A stretch of DNA of 64,000 nucleotides, taken from assembly GCA_030248215.1 (NCBI GenBank), contig JASANG010002845.1:186001-250000 (forward strand). Direction: 5' to 3'. Below, piece by piece: positions 11,813-24,185 of the stretch. The notes under the pieces are model-generated. The model saw only the letters and a program-made list of their open reading frames with translations. It was not told the DNA's origin and did no database searches. Every line of letters starts with the position of its first letter. Position 1 is the stretch's first letter. A program made the translations under genes and the position numbers. Source of the DNA: Enoplolaimus lenunculus. Taxonomy: Eukaryota; Nematoda; Enoplea; Enoplida; Thoracostomopsidae.

Positions 11813-14800
11813 TCACCAAAAGTTGTACAGTTCAATAAGTTGGTACGGACTGTAATCTGCTTGAGTATACGGATGACATATTGTAGGATCATCATAGTAT
11901 TTTTTGCCCGCAAATTCGCATTCATACTTTGAATGATGCAAAAACACGTCAATGGGACAATTTTCAGGATGACACGGAATGCAAATTCGTGCTGAATTGG
12001 ACTCTTCGTTTGTTTCTGCGTGCATGCCGGCGCAGTACCAAACTGGTGGAACTTTAAAGATACAAAAAGAAAACATTATTACAGAGTTCATTCTACGTTT
12101 AAAGAAGTTCCATCACGAGACAGCAATTATGTACTGTAGTGACACGAATATGAGATGGGACTGATATTTATTTGGCCTCTCGAGAGGGTTCCCCCTGTTA
12201 TTTGGTTACGGACTGTTATTTATTTTTTAATCCACCCTCCGCCGCCTTTACTTATTGATATACCTATATCCGGTATTGCGACTATCTGTTGAATTAAACG
12301 TTTATTTGTCTTGTGTCAACAGCTTGAGCGGTAATGCAAGGTTATACTTAGGAATGTACTTTCAAAATTTAAGTATGCTTTAAAGATTTAAACTCAACTT
12401 TATTTGATCCTAGAGTCATGTATGCACTACAATTTGGAATAACTGACATTTGTGGACTCTAGGGTTTAGGGACTCTATCGGCTTACGGACTCTTATTAGG
12501 AATACAGACTCCTAGTGATTTGGACTCAAAATGGGGACCCCTCTAATTACCCACCCTCTTATTGGGATCACTACAGTAGGCTTAAAACATAGGGTATTCT
12601 TTACCCTGGCTTAGGGAAAGATTTAGACTCATCGTTACATTGAGGCGTAGGCTTTAAGCTTATTAAGTATGTGATAAGCAATTACTTAGCCATGTTGTCG
12701 CTTTAAAATGTGTACTTAAGTTAAGTAAATACTTAAGTCACCGACTAAATTTGATATATTACAACGTAATAGTTCGGTCATATTAGCCTTGGCCTAATTA
12801 AATTTGTTAACGTGTGATACCATTTCTCACATCTGAGGTTTTTATTTGCTCAAAAAGATAAGTATTTCTTAATTCGATAACTTAAGTAAATGCTTAAGTA
12901 AGATTTTGAAAACCCAACCATTATCTTAGCAAAATTAGGTTACTATATTACACTATTCAGTGGACCAGTTCTTTGAAACTTTAATCAATACTTGGTACAG
13001 TGGAGTGCCAAGTAGGTTTGCGAGAGGATTTAATCAAATTCAATACGAGAATCGTGCTGCGAAAATCGAAAAGTATTTTTTCAAGCTGAAAACATGATGA
13101 TTATTGTCGCGAGCGTTAGCAAGCAACAAGAAACTTATAGTTTTAGTAATAAAAGACTATATATTGAAAGTTTGAAATCAAAAGTCAGCAGTTTCTAGTC
13201 TTGTGACGCCTTTGGCTGCGAAAAGAGGTTTTTCTCATTTGGGGTGTACCGGCGGGCACTAAGCACAGCACTGTTAAGTTAATTAAATGAACCTATAAAA
13301 TCCACGTTACTTAACCAAGACAAGCTGAACACTTACCTGGACAATCATACATCGATATACATTTGCCTTGAAATTTCACATAGTCTTGAACACATTCACA
13401 GCCTTCAGTGCTGCATCGTTCGTTGCAGCCTCCAGGTTCCAGGTGAGGCGCAGGGCGTTCACAACTCGGCTCACACCCAGTATCAGGATCATAAGGATTG
13501 CGAGCGTACGGGCATTGTCTATAAACCTGGAAGTCTCCGCATTCTGAAAAAAAATCAACGAAACATTTACCAAATGAATTTTGTTTTATAAGATTGACTG
13601 AAACTTCACAGCAGGCGTGGCTGTCCGTGTTATTGCACCATTTTTTAATCCGATATCAATAAAAATGGTCCGTGGGTTTGAGACGCCTGAAAATTATATA
13701 TAAACTGTCGTAGGCTGAACATTTTTAGCTTTAAAAGCCATCCACATGCCTATACTTTACGTACTGTAGTGACCCGAATGAGAGAGGCAGACTGATTTTT
13801 ATTTCGCCTCTCTAGAGGGTACCCCCTGTTATTCAGTTACGGACTGTTATTTAGTTTTAAGCCGCCCTCCGCAGCCTTTGTTACTGATATATGTTCGGTA
13901 TTGCAACTATCCGTTAAGTTAAACGTTTATTTGTCTTGTATCAAAAACTTGAGCGATAATGCAAGATTATACCTAGGAATGTTCTTTCAAAACTTAAGTA
14001 TTCTTTAAATTTTAGAATTCAACTTTATTTGGTACTGGAGTTATTTATGCACTACAAATCGGAATAATTGAAATTTATGGACTCTAATTAGGGTTTAAGC
14101 ACTCTATCCGCTTACGAACTCTCATTAGGGATAAGGACTCATATTTATATTGATTACCCCCCATTTATTTGGGTCACTACAGTAGTAGGGTGAAACGGTG
14201 ATAACAGTTCTTGTAATGAAAATATGGGCATTTTTAACTATCCAATTTCAATATCAAATTAGTTTTAGGTTCTGATTCCAGTATTTTTTCATTCCAGTTG
14301 CCCCCAGTTAGTTGTTTTGACTCAACATAACGCATTTCAAAAGCCTAAAGGTAAAAAAATTTAATATTATCCAGCGCCGTCCGTCACTACACGTCATCCC
14401 CGTTTATCATCCGTCACTACACGTCATCCCCGTTTATCACCCGTCACTACACGTCAACCCCGTTTATCGTCCGTCACTACACGTCATCCCCGTTTATCAT
14501 CCGTCACTACACGTCATCCCCGTTTATCACCCGTCACTACACGTCATCCCCGTTTATCGTCCGTCACTACACGTCATCTCCGTTTATCATCCGTCACCGT
14601 GCGGTATCGTACACCAATTGCCTGTCTACCATACCACCGGTGACCACAGCATACCACAACGGACGGCACGCTACGGCTGTTCAACACACGCATAGCGCCT
14701 CCATAACTCAAATTTGCTGCATATGCGGTAACTAACGATATTTCACTTACTTGGACATTCATCAGGATGCGTACAACTATCGGCATTGACAACAAATCCT

Positions 14801-17800
14801 GGTTTACAAACACACGCAGGCCTGCACTCAGTCAAATGTTCCTCTTCACAATTTTGAAAATAAGTATCATCGCAAGTTGGTTGACAGTACGGGCACACAT
14901 CATACGTTCTGTTGACGTTATCAATGCACAACCGACTTTCTTTGTAAGGATCTGAAACAGTAAACATTTATTTAGTCATCTGGTGTGATCAGGAGCCATA
15001 TTTGCAAATACATGTAACACTTATCGCCACTATAGGCCTTGTATGTGTCGTATCGGCGATTAGCGGAGTCGAAGATTAACACATTTGTATATTCATAAAA
15101 TTACTAAATGGTGAAAGGTACACTATACACCGTTTTAAAATACAGCTCGAGTGAACAAATGACAAATTATATTGGGCAAATTTCGGCTCTGCAAGCCGTA
15201 TTGTATCGCCGTAAATCGACAATTTTTCCGTCGCAATTCCGAATCTAAGGTTATATATCGAAACCAGTTAACCAAAAATATTTAATATCATCCGTAAAAT
15301 ATGGTTCTGCCAATTGCGATCATTATCAAACCTTATTTCGATGCACATTTACCAAGCGTCATTTGGTAAATTTTGAGCGTGCAGTATAGTTACGGAGTGT
15401 TCGAGGCTGCTCGCGACATAAAGAATTCAACGAAAATTCTCATGTTGCCCTTAATATAGTCGATATGAATACCATTCTAAGTATAGCGATGAGACAAATC
15501 AAACGGCAGCTATGACTTTATCCAAAATGAACATCAACAATTTTTTTCAACTAAACTTGTACATCAAAGCATAAATGTTCAAAAATATTTAAAATAGCAC
15601 TCTTTTGGGCAAATTAAAGCTAACGAGCACATAACCGAAAAAACAATACTGAGAGAGACACCGATAGAAATTTTGAATATATATAGATATAATATGGTTG
15701 GCTCATGTATAGAACAGGGCCGGAACAGTAGTATAAGCATATTCCTAAACCTAAGCCTAAGCCTAAGCCTAAGCCTAATCGTATGAATGAGCCTATTTCT
15801 AAGCCTAAGCCTAAGCCTAAGCAAAAAATTAGTCTAAAGCTTAAACTGACTCTATTATAGTCCCTCCGGAAAACGATCCGGCCCTATTCTATACATGGGC
15901 CGTATGCTTAATAAACATACCAGGCAACTTGCTTGAATATGGTCCTCTGAAATTTTCATATTGTACGAGACTTACCTCCAAGCACAGGTAACGCGCACAG
16001 TCGCTCACATTCTTGTATTGTGTTGTAAATAATTGCCGTCGCGGGACAAGATAACCACGAGCATCGTCTGCATCCGAAATTTTTAACGCAGTGAAATTTT
16101 TCTAAAAAAATTAACAAACATACAGAAATTATATTAAAAATATAAGCTAAGGATTTTCAAATAAGTAGTAATAAAAGTTTTTAAACAACTAACTGAAACC
16201 TATAGCGATAAATCAAAACTAAATTATTCTTTCGAAGAGTAAATAAGCAGTTGAAGTATTCTAATCTGGTCTGGAGGGTTCAAAAGATAAGTTCAAATCT
16301 AACGAAAGTGCTTCATCTTGGCATCTAACAACTATTTTCATCTACATACTAGCAGATGTACCAATGATAGGGCTTATTTCCTAAACCTTGTTATGCATCA
16401 TCCACATTAAAGAACGTGGCCGTGTGGAAAGTGATGTTTCAATTCCGGAAAATTGCTAATTTATCAATTGAAATTTTTGCGTGTATTGGAATTGAACGTC
16501 ATGTAATTTCGTTAAACTCAATTGAACGAAGATTTTAAAATGAAATTAATGTTCAATTTCAATACACGACCATTGGTAAAGCGTACTGCTACTGAACTCG
16601 GCTGTGTTAACTAAGCACGAGTAGGTACTACAATTGGTCAAGAACAAAATCGTTAAAATTTTACAGTACCTTAAGTAAATTATAATTTTATTTATTCAGG
16701 TATACTTCGGATTTTTCTACATTTTACAATATAATTGCTTCGTCCAAAATTTTATCAATACGATTTAATGAAGCGTCAAATGTCTACGAACGGCTTCAGT
16801 AGTTCTGAACCCCCAACTTCCATTGGTTACCAGCATTGCATTCGTCTTCGCAGGTATCAATTGATTCGAAACGCAAGTGTTCTGGACATTGCGGCAAGTA
16901 TTCGCACATGTTTGGATCAAAAACTATAATAAATGCAACAGTTAATTATAATAAACCGTTAAATGAAAATCATGGGAGCCCTTTTGGCCATGGTTGCCTT
17001 TTGACATGGCTGCCCTTTTTGGCATGGCCTATGAAGAATGCGTACACCCCGACCTATGACTGGACAAAATTCCGGTTTGCAGACGGACGTTGTGCTACCT
17101 TAGAAAATCTTTGCTTTCACCAAAATTAACAAACCAAACCAAAGATATTCTGAAATGTTTTTGTGCTCCTATGGAAACCATAGGGGCTCTTTTGGCATGG
17201 TTGCCTTTTGGCATAGCTACCCTTTCGGCATGGCCTATGCAGAATGTGTACGCCCCGACCTATACCTGGGCATAATTTCGGCTTGCAGACGGATGTTGCC
17301 CTAGGCTAGAAAATCTTTGCTTTCGCCAAAATTAACAAAACAAGCCAAGGATACATTTTGAAATATTTTTGTACTCCTAAAAATGTTACACTGGATCAGA
17401 ACCTTTGAGTGAATTATGCCTGAAGAAAAATGCCTGGCATTCAATCGACTTAATAAGTGATTAAACATTAATTTGTTTTACTTGAATAAACACAGTTTAT
17501 GCCAACACGGCAAACACGGCATTCGCCATCTCCGTAGCAACCAAATGGTCCATTTTTAAGTGTGTAGGCTAAAAAAACTGGCACTTTATTGTATATTTGT
17601 TACATCCGCATAAAAGAGAGTAAAACATCACACTTTATACATTCAGCTTTCTTTTAATTAAGTGTATGTAGTCATTCATCAATTAATAGCATGCTTTCGC
17701 GTCTTACTTCCTACAATAACAAAAAAACTGGGGTTTAATCACTATATCGGTATTGTTGTCGGAAAAATCACGTCATTGGTATCGGTATTCTTGAGACGAT

Positions 17801-20800
17801 ATCGATTACGATGCCCATAGTTTAGTATATTTTTAGACAAATTGAATTGAATTAAAAAATAAACACTCATTATCAAGGAACAGGTAAGAATACTAAGCGC
17901 AGCTCCGACGTATCTACGCTGATAAATAAAGAACCTGGTTACATTTCAGAGCACGAAGGTAAATATTTGCATAACTCAGTTAGGTCTTTCTATGCTGTGG
18001 GCAAGCACAGGGTCAAGCTTCCTAATACCTGGAATGCAGAAGCAAAACAACGACGCGGAAGCAAGATGCAATTTTCTGTACCTGTAATATTTTACGAGTT
18101 GATACGATGCACCGACCCACAATTTAAGTAAGGTAGGTCGACAGGAGAGACTTGTCCAGTGATTGATGGTCCCCCTTCACGAGATATATCGAGTTTCGAC
18201 GATTGCAAAATTCCGATATCTGCCTAATACGCCTAAGCTTCCGCGAACGCTCGTATGCGTAACACAGATTAAAAAAGTTTCACCTTGACCGCCATTTAGT
18301 CAACATATAAAAAATTTGCTAAAAACGGGATTCCAAACTATAATAATTCATAACACAAAATGTGTCTTTCCCACCGGAAACTGTTGGATCCGTCACTAGT
18401 TTGAGTCAGGGCCAGACAGCAAATCTTACTCTCTTCGGACTCTTCACCACAATTGTTCCAACATAAATTGAAATTTGCGAATACAAAATCTTCAGTGTCA
18501 TAACAGTCTTCACATTCAACACAGACCCCTTCTTCGCAACGATAAGACGTTCCTGAAACAACAAACGGTCGACGTGTAGATCTACCAAAAAATTGCGACT
18601 CAACGGAATCGAGACCGTATACATTTGAAAAGGAGGGTTAAGCTTCATAAAACTTGTTGGTGATTGTTATTTTTGGATCCGCAAGTCTAGGCTAAGCATA
18701 TCCCTATGCTTATACGTAAAAAGGTGTGTTAATCCTACGTCTCTGCCTACGCCTATGAGCAAAAAATGTCTAAAATCTAATCCCACTTAAATTTCAAGCA
18801 AGTAGGTGTATACAGAAGTATTTTGCAGCAAGACGCCAATGACCTAGCGTAAACCAAAAGTTTCAAGAAAGTCAATGCGAAAGTATCTTTACAAACTTTA
18901 ATAGGGTGACCAAAAATTTTCGGGAGGGCAGGCGTAAGAATTGTTAAACAGTGGACATAGCTTGGTTTTACCCAGGGTTGTATTTTTTCCGGCAAAAAAT
19001 TATGACCGAAAAAAAAATAATTTTTTTCTCCATTTTTTTTGGAAAAAAATGAAAAAAATAAAAAAAAATCATTTTTTCCGGTAATTTTTGTGGGCCAACT
19101 ACCCAGGTTTTATCTGCTCAGCGCTGTATGAATACGAATGCAAGCAACCAGCTAACTTCGGTGGCGCTTCGAAATTCTGACGCTGGTAGCGGCCGGCACA
19201 ACATATATAATGGTGAAAAGAACTTTACTAGCGGGGATTTAAATGTAAATCAGTAGTAAATCTTAATACAAAATTTTTGTTTTAATCGCCATTCAAGGAC
19301 TGTGTCCTCGGTGGCACCCATTGGATACGTCAGTGACTGACTTCGAGCTAATAAAGCCGGATTTTCACACAACCGATTGCACACTCTGCGATCGTTATAA
19401 ACACCAAATGCGTTATGGGTAACAGAGTGACAACTCGGTTCTTCTGTACGATCTTCAAAACACGGCTGACAAAGTTGGCCTTGATCCATGCAATAGTATC
19501 TAACTAAAAATATAAACATCAGTGACCGTATTCTCAAATGTGTGTAGTTTTTATCACCAGTTAGTAAGAGGTGTTGGAACTTGCAAATTACAAAAACGGA
19601 AAGCTTACAAATTAATCTTAACTATCAGATTTGATTTAGTCTATTTTTGTGCAAAATTTGAGATTTGCAACCGCCACAGATCGTGAGTTTGAAGATCTAT
19701 TACCAACTGGTGATTGGTGCTATACACATTTGATAATATGGGCTCAGGGATCAAAGAATGCAGTTTCATAAAAGTAGACTTTAGAAAAAATCATTGCTAA
19801 TTTGGTTCAGTGACATCAAAGTATTAATTTTGTGGCCTATACAAACTTATTAGGCAAATAACATCTTATTAACAACTTTTATACATTATTTTAACTATGT
19901 GTTCTCGTACAATCGACAGTCTATAAAAGTATAATTTAGGTTTGACAAGTGTAACCTGGTAGTCCTTAGGCTGCAAACGAGTGGAACATTGGAAAATAGT
20001 GGACAAAGTCAACTGCGGGAAGAGTCAGACGCCAAGGAGCTTAGATGTGGGTTAGAACTTCCTCCCTCCACAGAAAATTTCCCAGGTTACTGTAATCATT
20101 TTAAACATTTACTTGCCGCAGTTGCCGCCACAGCAGTGATATCTGTTTGTCGCTCAGCTTTTTTTAATTTTAATTTTTTGCGCTTTTTAACTTCAGCAGC
20201 AGATCTTTTGCTTTCTATTGAACTGGACCCATCTTCCAACGAACGTAGGTTTTCTTCGCTGTCGGACCGCACCGACAAGGTATCGCTTTGTATAAAATCT
20301 TGCGACCTCGTTGATAGTTGTGGTTCTGAAGTCGTTGAGCTAAGTTGCGATGACGCGTGTCCAGTTATTGTTGATAATTCCGAAGTAGTAGCTGCTACTG
20401 AAGTTGACATTTGTTCCACTGTAGTTTGAAATAAGGTTTCGGATATTGCCAGAGTGGTGGACGCAGTTATTACAAGAGTATCATCATCTTTTGGTGTGGA
20501 TGTACTGCTGGAAGTTATAATAATTTTTGAATCTACAGTAACCGGAGAGAAATCGACGGCTACAGATGTTAGCGTTTGGTCAACTGTAGTTTGCAATAAA
20601 TTGTCAGATATGGTCAGAGAGGTCGGTGATACAGGAGTGCTACATGACGACGTGGATAAGCAACTGGAAGGCTGAGTTGTCGAATCTACAGTAGCCAGCG
20701 ACAAATCAGGAAAACTCTGAAAACTGTCCGTAGTTGAAAGGATGCTGGGTTTCGAAAGAAGGATTGTGTCTACGTCTTCGGTGGCAATTGAAGTAAACTG

Positions 20801-22056
20801 GGTCAATTGATCGTTTTGAACAGGATTAGTCAATGTAGAAATTATTGCTATTGTTGTTGTTGTTGCTGATGTCGTTGTTGCCGTTGCTGTTGCCGTTGTT
20901 GCAGTCACTTTTGCTGTTGTCGCTTCAACAGTGATTGGTGTTGATTTTGAAGAACCAGTGTCACTGTTCACGGCTCTTGTTTGAAATGGAGACACAATCT
21001 GCAAAAGCCTTGTGTCGTCTAAGCGTATTCCACCTGAAAAAATTCAAATTTTTGTGCCAACCCCTATACCTAAAGCTATTCGTTTCATCTTAAAAATCTC
21101 TGCAAACAGAAGCTTGTAGATGTCGCTAATACCTCAGAAAAACAAGGCATAAAAATGGCTTGGGACCCATGTATAGAACAGGGCCGGTTCGTTTTTCGGA
21201 GGGGCTATAATAGAGTCAGTTTAAGCTTTAGACTAATTTTTGCTTAGGCTTAGGCTTAGGCTTAGGCTCATCCATACGCTTAGGCTTAGGCTTAGGAATA
21301 TGCTTATACTACTGTTCCGGCATTTTGTTCTATACATGGGCATTGCTTGGTGCCAACTGCCAAGCATTCGTTGTTCTAATGCTCTCACTAGAAACTATGC
21401 TTTTATGCCATTCACACTGAATAAAATCAGAAAATATAACTGAGAAAATAAACCTCTTTAAATAACGCGTATTTATTCAAGATTTGTCTAATGTTTAGAA
21501 AAGTAACAGTTTTAGCATACATACCAAAAACTCATCTGGTCAAATTGTTGTCGGCGCAATGATTTTTAACATTTGACGGCTACGAAAAAGGAAAAGATAT
21601 TAAAACGATCGCCTTTTGTATGCACTACCGCGAATCTTCGATAATCCACAAGTGATGTTTCTGCAGGTTTCTGCTAACAATACTCGGGGGGAGGGGTCAT
21701 TACCTGACCAAGTCCTGTGTGGCGATTTGCCTTGCGTACCCAGAAAAACGAGTTAATGCAAAAACATGGGTCAAAATATATTCGCTTCATTTAAATTTTT
21801 CAGGTTTGAAATTGTCGTCTGGTCACGGGCACCGTTGAAGGATCGACCCTGAGACCACCGCTTTACTGGATTCCATTAGGATCCGCCCATGCTGATATAT
21901 ATTTGACCTACCGTCAGGCTCGAGTGTACAACTGTTTTCACATTGATCCATTTTATCAAAAAACACACCCATCCCGCAAACGACGTCCGAACATTCAAGA
22001 CATTCTCCAAACAAGCAAATGGCACCGGAATCTAAAAAATCCCTATGACATCTCAC
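11813..22056 (-). CDS. Secreted modular cysteine-rich protein with two TIL domains and a Ser/Thr-rich exon
   Basis: Ten exons, 3'-most first: 11813-12051, 13337-13543, 14751-14951, 15976-16101, 16831-16923, 17482-17568, 18430-18552, 19342-19503, 20113-21033, 21912 to about 22050. All nine introns are phase 1 GT-AG and the joined frame is open to TGA, about 770 residues. Exons at 14751 and 13337 are trypsin-inhibitor-like domains (CRPACVCKPGF; CSTEGCECVQDY), usually protease inhibitors or structural modules. Others share a six-cysteine pattern C-x(4-17)-C-x2-C-x(2-9)-C-x(12-16)-C-x3-C whose last half resembles Kunitz domains. The 20113-21033 exon encodes about 306 Ser/Thr-rich residues, mucin-like, ending in KKRKKLKLKK. 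No signal-peptide exon was found; the 5' limit of the 21912 exon is uncertain and upstream exons probably exist. Inhibition of proteases is inferred from family only. Confidence 0.85.
12134..12576. mobile_element. Tc1/mariner-like MITE, copy 1
   Basis: 443 bp with inverted ends CTGTAGTGAC and GTCACTACAG (ATCACTACAG at the right), each flanked by TA, the Tc1/mariner target duplication. Inner sequence is about 80% similar by eye to the copy at 13764-14182 (for example GAATTAAACGTTTATTTGTC versus GTTAAGTTAAACGTTTATTT). It carries no transposase. It lies in the intron between the last two exons of the TIL-domain gene. Confidence 0.85.
13764..14182. mobile_element. Tc1/mariner-like MITE, copy 2
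   Basis: 419 bp, ends CTGTAGTGACCC and GGGTCACTACAG, TA on both sides. Colinear with the copy at 12134-12576 in the same orientation, and in the next intron upstream of the same gene. Two same-orientation copies in adjacent introns could also reflect duplication of an exon with its flanks, but the precise TA boundaries argue for two insertions. Confidence 0.85.
14381..14590. repeat. 30-bp minisatellite, seven units, with 90-bp higher-order period
   Basis: Seven head-to-tail units starting CCGTCACTACACGTCATCCC and ending CGTTTATC plus a variable dinucleotide. The variable ends run AT, AC, GT, AT, AC, GT, AT, so the array is built of three-unit blocks. An eighth unit decays after CCGTCAC. It lies in an intron of the TIL-domain gene, 160 bp downstream (in gene sense) of the exon at 14751. 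Confidence 0.95.
15700..15901 (-). mobile_element. TTAGGC-bearing MITE, copy 3
   Basis: Ends GGCTCATGTATAGAACAGGG and the complement of GGCCCATGTATAGAATAGGG. The core has two uninterrupted arrays of CCTAAG (TTAGGC on the minus strand), four units and three units, separated by TCGTATGAATGAGCCTATTT. Flanking 8-mers atatggtt and gtatgctt match at six of eight positions, a decayed target duplication. Lies in an intron of the TIL-domain gene. Confidence 0.88.
16971..17390. repeat. Tandem duplication, about 208-bp unit
   Basis: The stretch from CATGGGAGCCCTTTTGGCC to about 17178 is repeated with about 85% identity from 17179 (CATAGGGGCTCTTTTGGC). Each unit opens with two or three short TTTTGGCATGG-type sub-repeats and contains GCCAAAATTAACAAA or CACCAAAATTAACAAA. 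It fills most of the intron between the exons at 16831 and 17482. Confidence 0.8.
18660..18785. mobile_element. Old TTAGGC-family relic
   Basis: CTAGGCTAAGCATATCCCTA, CCTACGCCTATGAGC and AAAAATGTCTAAAATCTAAT follow the order of the core and subterminal parts of the TTAGGC element (compare 15730-15840 and 62040-62075), but the terminal repeats are no longer recognisable. Confidence 0.35.
18971..19107. repeat. Foldback element with A/T-run core
   Basis: A core of alternating long T and A runs is bracketed by TTTTTTCCGGCAAAAAATT at the left and TTTTTTCCGGTAATTTTT at the right. Outer sequences CCCAGGGTTG and CAACTACCCAGG are roughly complementary. This suggests a small inverted-repeat element with low-complexity interior. 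Lies in an intron of the TIL-domain gene. Confidence 0.45.
21164..21342 (+). mobile_element. TTAGGC-bearing MITE, copy 4
   Basis: Left end GACCCATGTATAGAACAGGG, right end the complement of TGCCCATGTATAGAACAAAA. The core has TTAGGCTTAGGCTTAGGC, a TCATCCATACGC spacer, then TTAGGCTTAGGCTTAGGAAT. Flanking 8-mers tggcttgg and ttgcttgg match at seven of eight positions. It lies in the intron between the Ser/Thr-rich exon and the first exon found for the TIL-domain gene. Confidence 0.9.
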
Positions 22057-24185
22057 AATTCACCGGTGTGGTTTTTTCTGACTGCAGCTGCAAACCAAGC
22101 ACTCAGCACCAACGGTATCATCAAAATGATTGCGATTTAAGATCTTGTGTAGCAGTGCCATGCTTAGCATGGTACATAGCACCCGACAGGTGGACCTTCG
22201 CCTATATGGTTCCCCTCAGAAACTTTTAATATAACAGTTTTTTGGAATCAAGCTCTACGATTTGTCTGAATAAATTTCGTTTGATTTCTAGCTCGCTTCG
22301 CTCACTAAAGTTTTATTCATACAATTTTCATACAGCGAACGGATCATCCAGATCCATGGCACTATACTGTATGGTGGGTCCAACATGTTTTAGGCATCCA
22401 TATAATAGGCATGTATATTTAGGCCGCTGTTAGTGTTCGCATCACTCTTAGAGGTTGCATGTTTTCCCAAAGGTACAAAACGAACCTATTCTATAGTGAA
22501 ATAATTATTTTGGAGTAAGTATAAAAAAAATTAACCAGGCCTTAAAAACTCGTAGAGGGGAGTTACTTTGTGTCCCTCTCACATTGACTCTGGTGGGAGC
22601 CCCTCACAGTAGGTACGGCACTGTGTAGGATACACTTTTGAATTAGTGGCGTACCAAGCACTTTTTAGATTGTAAAAGTTCCGCACATAAAAACTGCTCA
22701 AATATTGGTTTTCTGCATAAAATTTCCTCCACTGTATTGAAAAAACACTGATTATAAAATTTTCCTGATGACCTTTCTAGAAACGTTCCTGCCACTTACT
22801 TTACTAAATTCACTTAAAAACTTCTAATAGCGTATCCTTGAAACCTACGTTTATAAACATTTTGTCCTTCTACCAGGCCGACAATTCGATGGAACAGAAG
22901 CAAAAACAATGTTAAATGAATCATCCATGATGTATGTGCTGAATTAATCATATTTTACGTTCTGCCTGTAGTCGTATGGTCCAACTGGGCCATATCGTTT
23001 ATATTATAGGTCATAAACGAAGCTTCGAGTCTTGGGCATTCGTTTAGCTTTTAGGATTCACTTATTCACATTTAGGCTTAGGCTTAGGATTAGTTTCATG
23101 CTCAGTGTACGACGTCTCCACTTCACGCATCCGTTTGAAGCATGTCAGGTGGCTAAATAATGCTGTAAACAATAGTCTATGACGACATAAGGTGCGTTAA
23201 CATTTTGCGTTTCTTTTTATCAAAAGCTCGCTTTATCATTGCATTATCTGTCTAAAAGTAGCGACAAAATTATTGAACGATACAACTTTGAAAAAGTTTA
23301 CGAAAAGAAACTAAAGTACAAATCTTAGATTCAGGTATTCAGGTTTAGGAATATGCTTACTTATGTTTAATCCTATGCAAAACCTTCACCTTAAATGTTG
23401 AAAAGTGTACAAGAGCTGAAATAAAAATGGCTACTCGAGTCAGAAGAAGGTTGCGGTCATACTTTGCCCGATAGGTGTAACTGGATATCCGTTTCCGGTA
23501 AAAAACGATGTCCAATTCCGTTTCCGTTATATAAATAGCGGAAATTCTGTTATTTGTATGCTAAATAGTTTATCAATAACGTGTAGATGTCCGCAATTTT
23601 CCATGCAGGTATGCTGCAATTGTTTGAAATGAAATATAAATTACAAAATTCAAACTCTTGGTGAATATTTGCACGTTTCAATGGGGTTGGCAGAAAAATA
23701 AAACATCCTTCAAACCTTTATACTTCAATATCCATTTTCCATTTCCGTTATTTTGATCACTATCCGCTTCCGTTATTTTTACTAAACATTTACACACTAT
23801 GGAACAGAAAGGTACAACCGAAGACTTCCTTCCAGCTATTGACTGAAAATCGGCTTCCGGTTCCACATCTGTTAGAATTTTCGCCGGAGGTTCCGGTACA
23901 TTCTGTAGTGAAATTTTCCGCATTTTAAAAAAAGATATCGCGATCTTCTTTGTTACTATGAGTCAATTTCTAAAAGTTTAATTGCAGAGATTTTACACAA
24001 TGGAAGTTTTAAAATAACTGTTCGACGTTAAATCTTCCATTTGTTGCTCAATTTTGCTTCATCTCCCTCGCCGGCAAAAATTATTGTCCTCCGGCTCCAT
24101 AGTTTTTTCACCTCTGGTTACATTCTGGCGAATGGCAAGAGCAGCCAAATACAAGGCGATATCTAATCAAAACAAGCACGATCGC

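Noticed and set aside
14381-14590. CRISPR-like array
   Set aside because: Units abut with no unique spacers, and the setting is an intron of a eukaryotic gene; this is a minisatellite.
15579-15824. 81-codon minus-strand ORF with Leu-Arg repeats (and its like at 21240-21443)
   Set aside because: It is the translated TTAGGC array of the MITE.
21240-21300. TTAGGC arrays as an interstitial telomere or chromosome end
   Set aside because: The arrays are short and always lie between the same inverted termini at several loci, so they belong to a mobile element.
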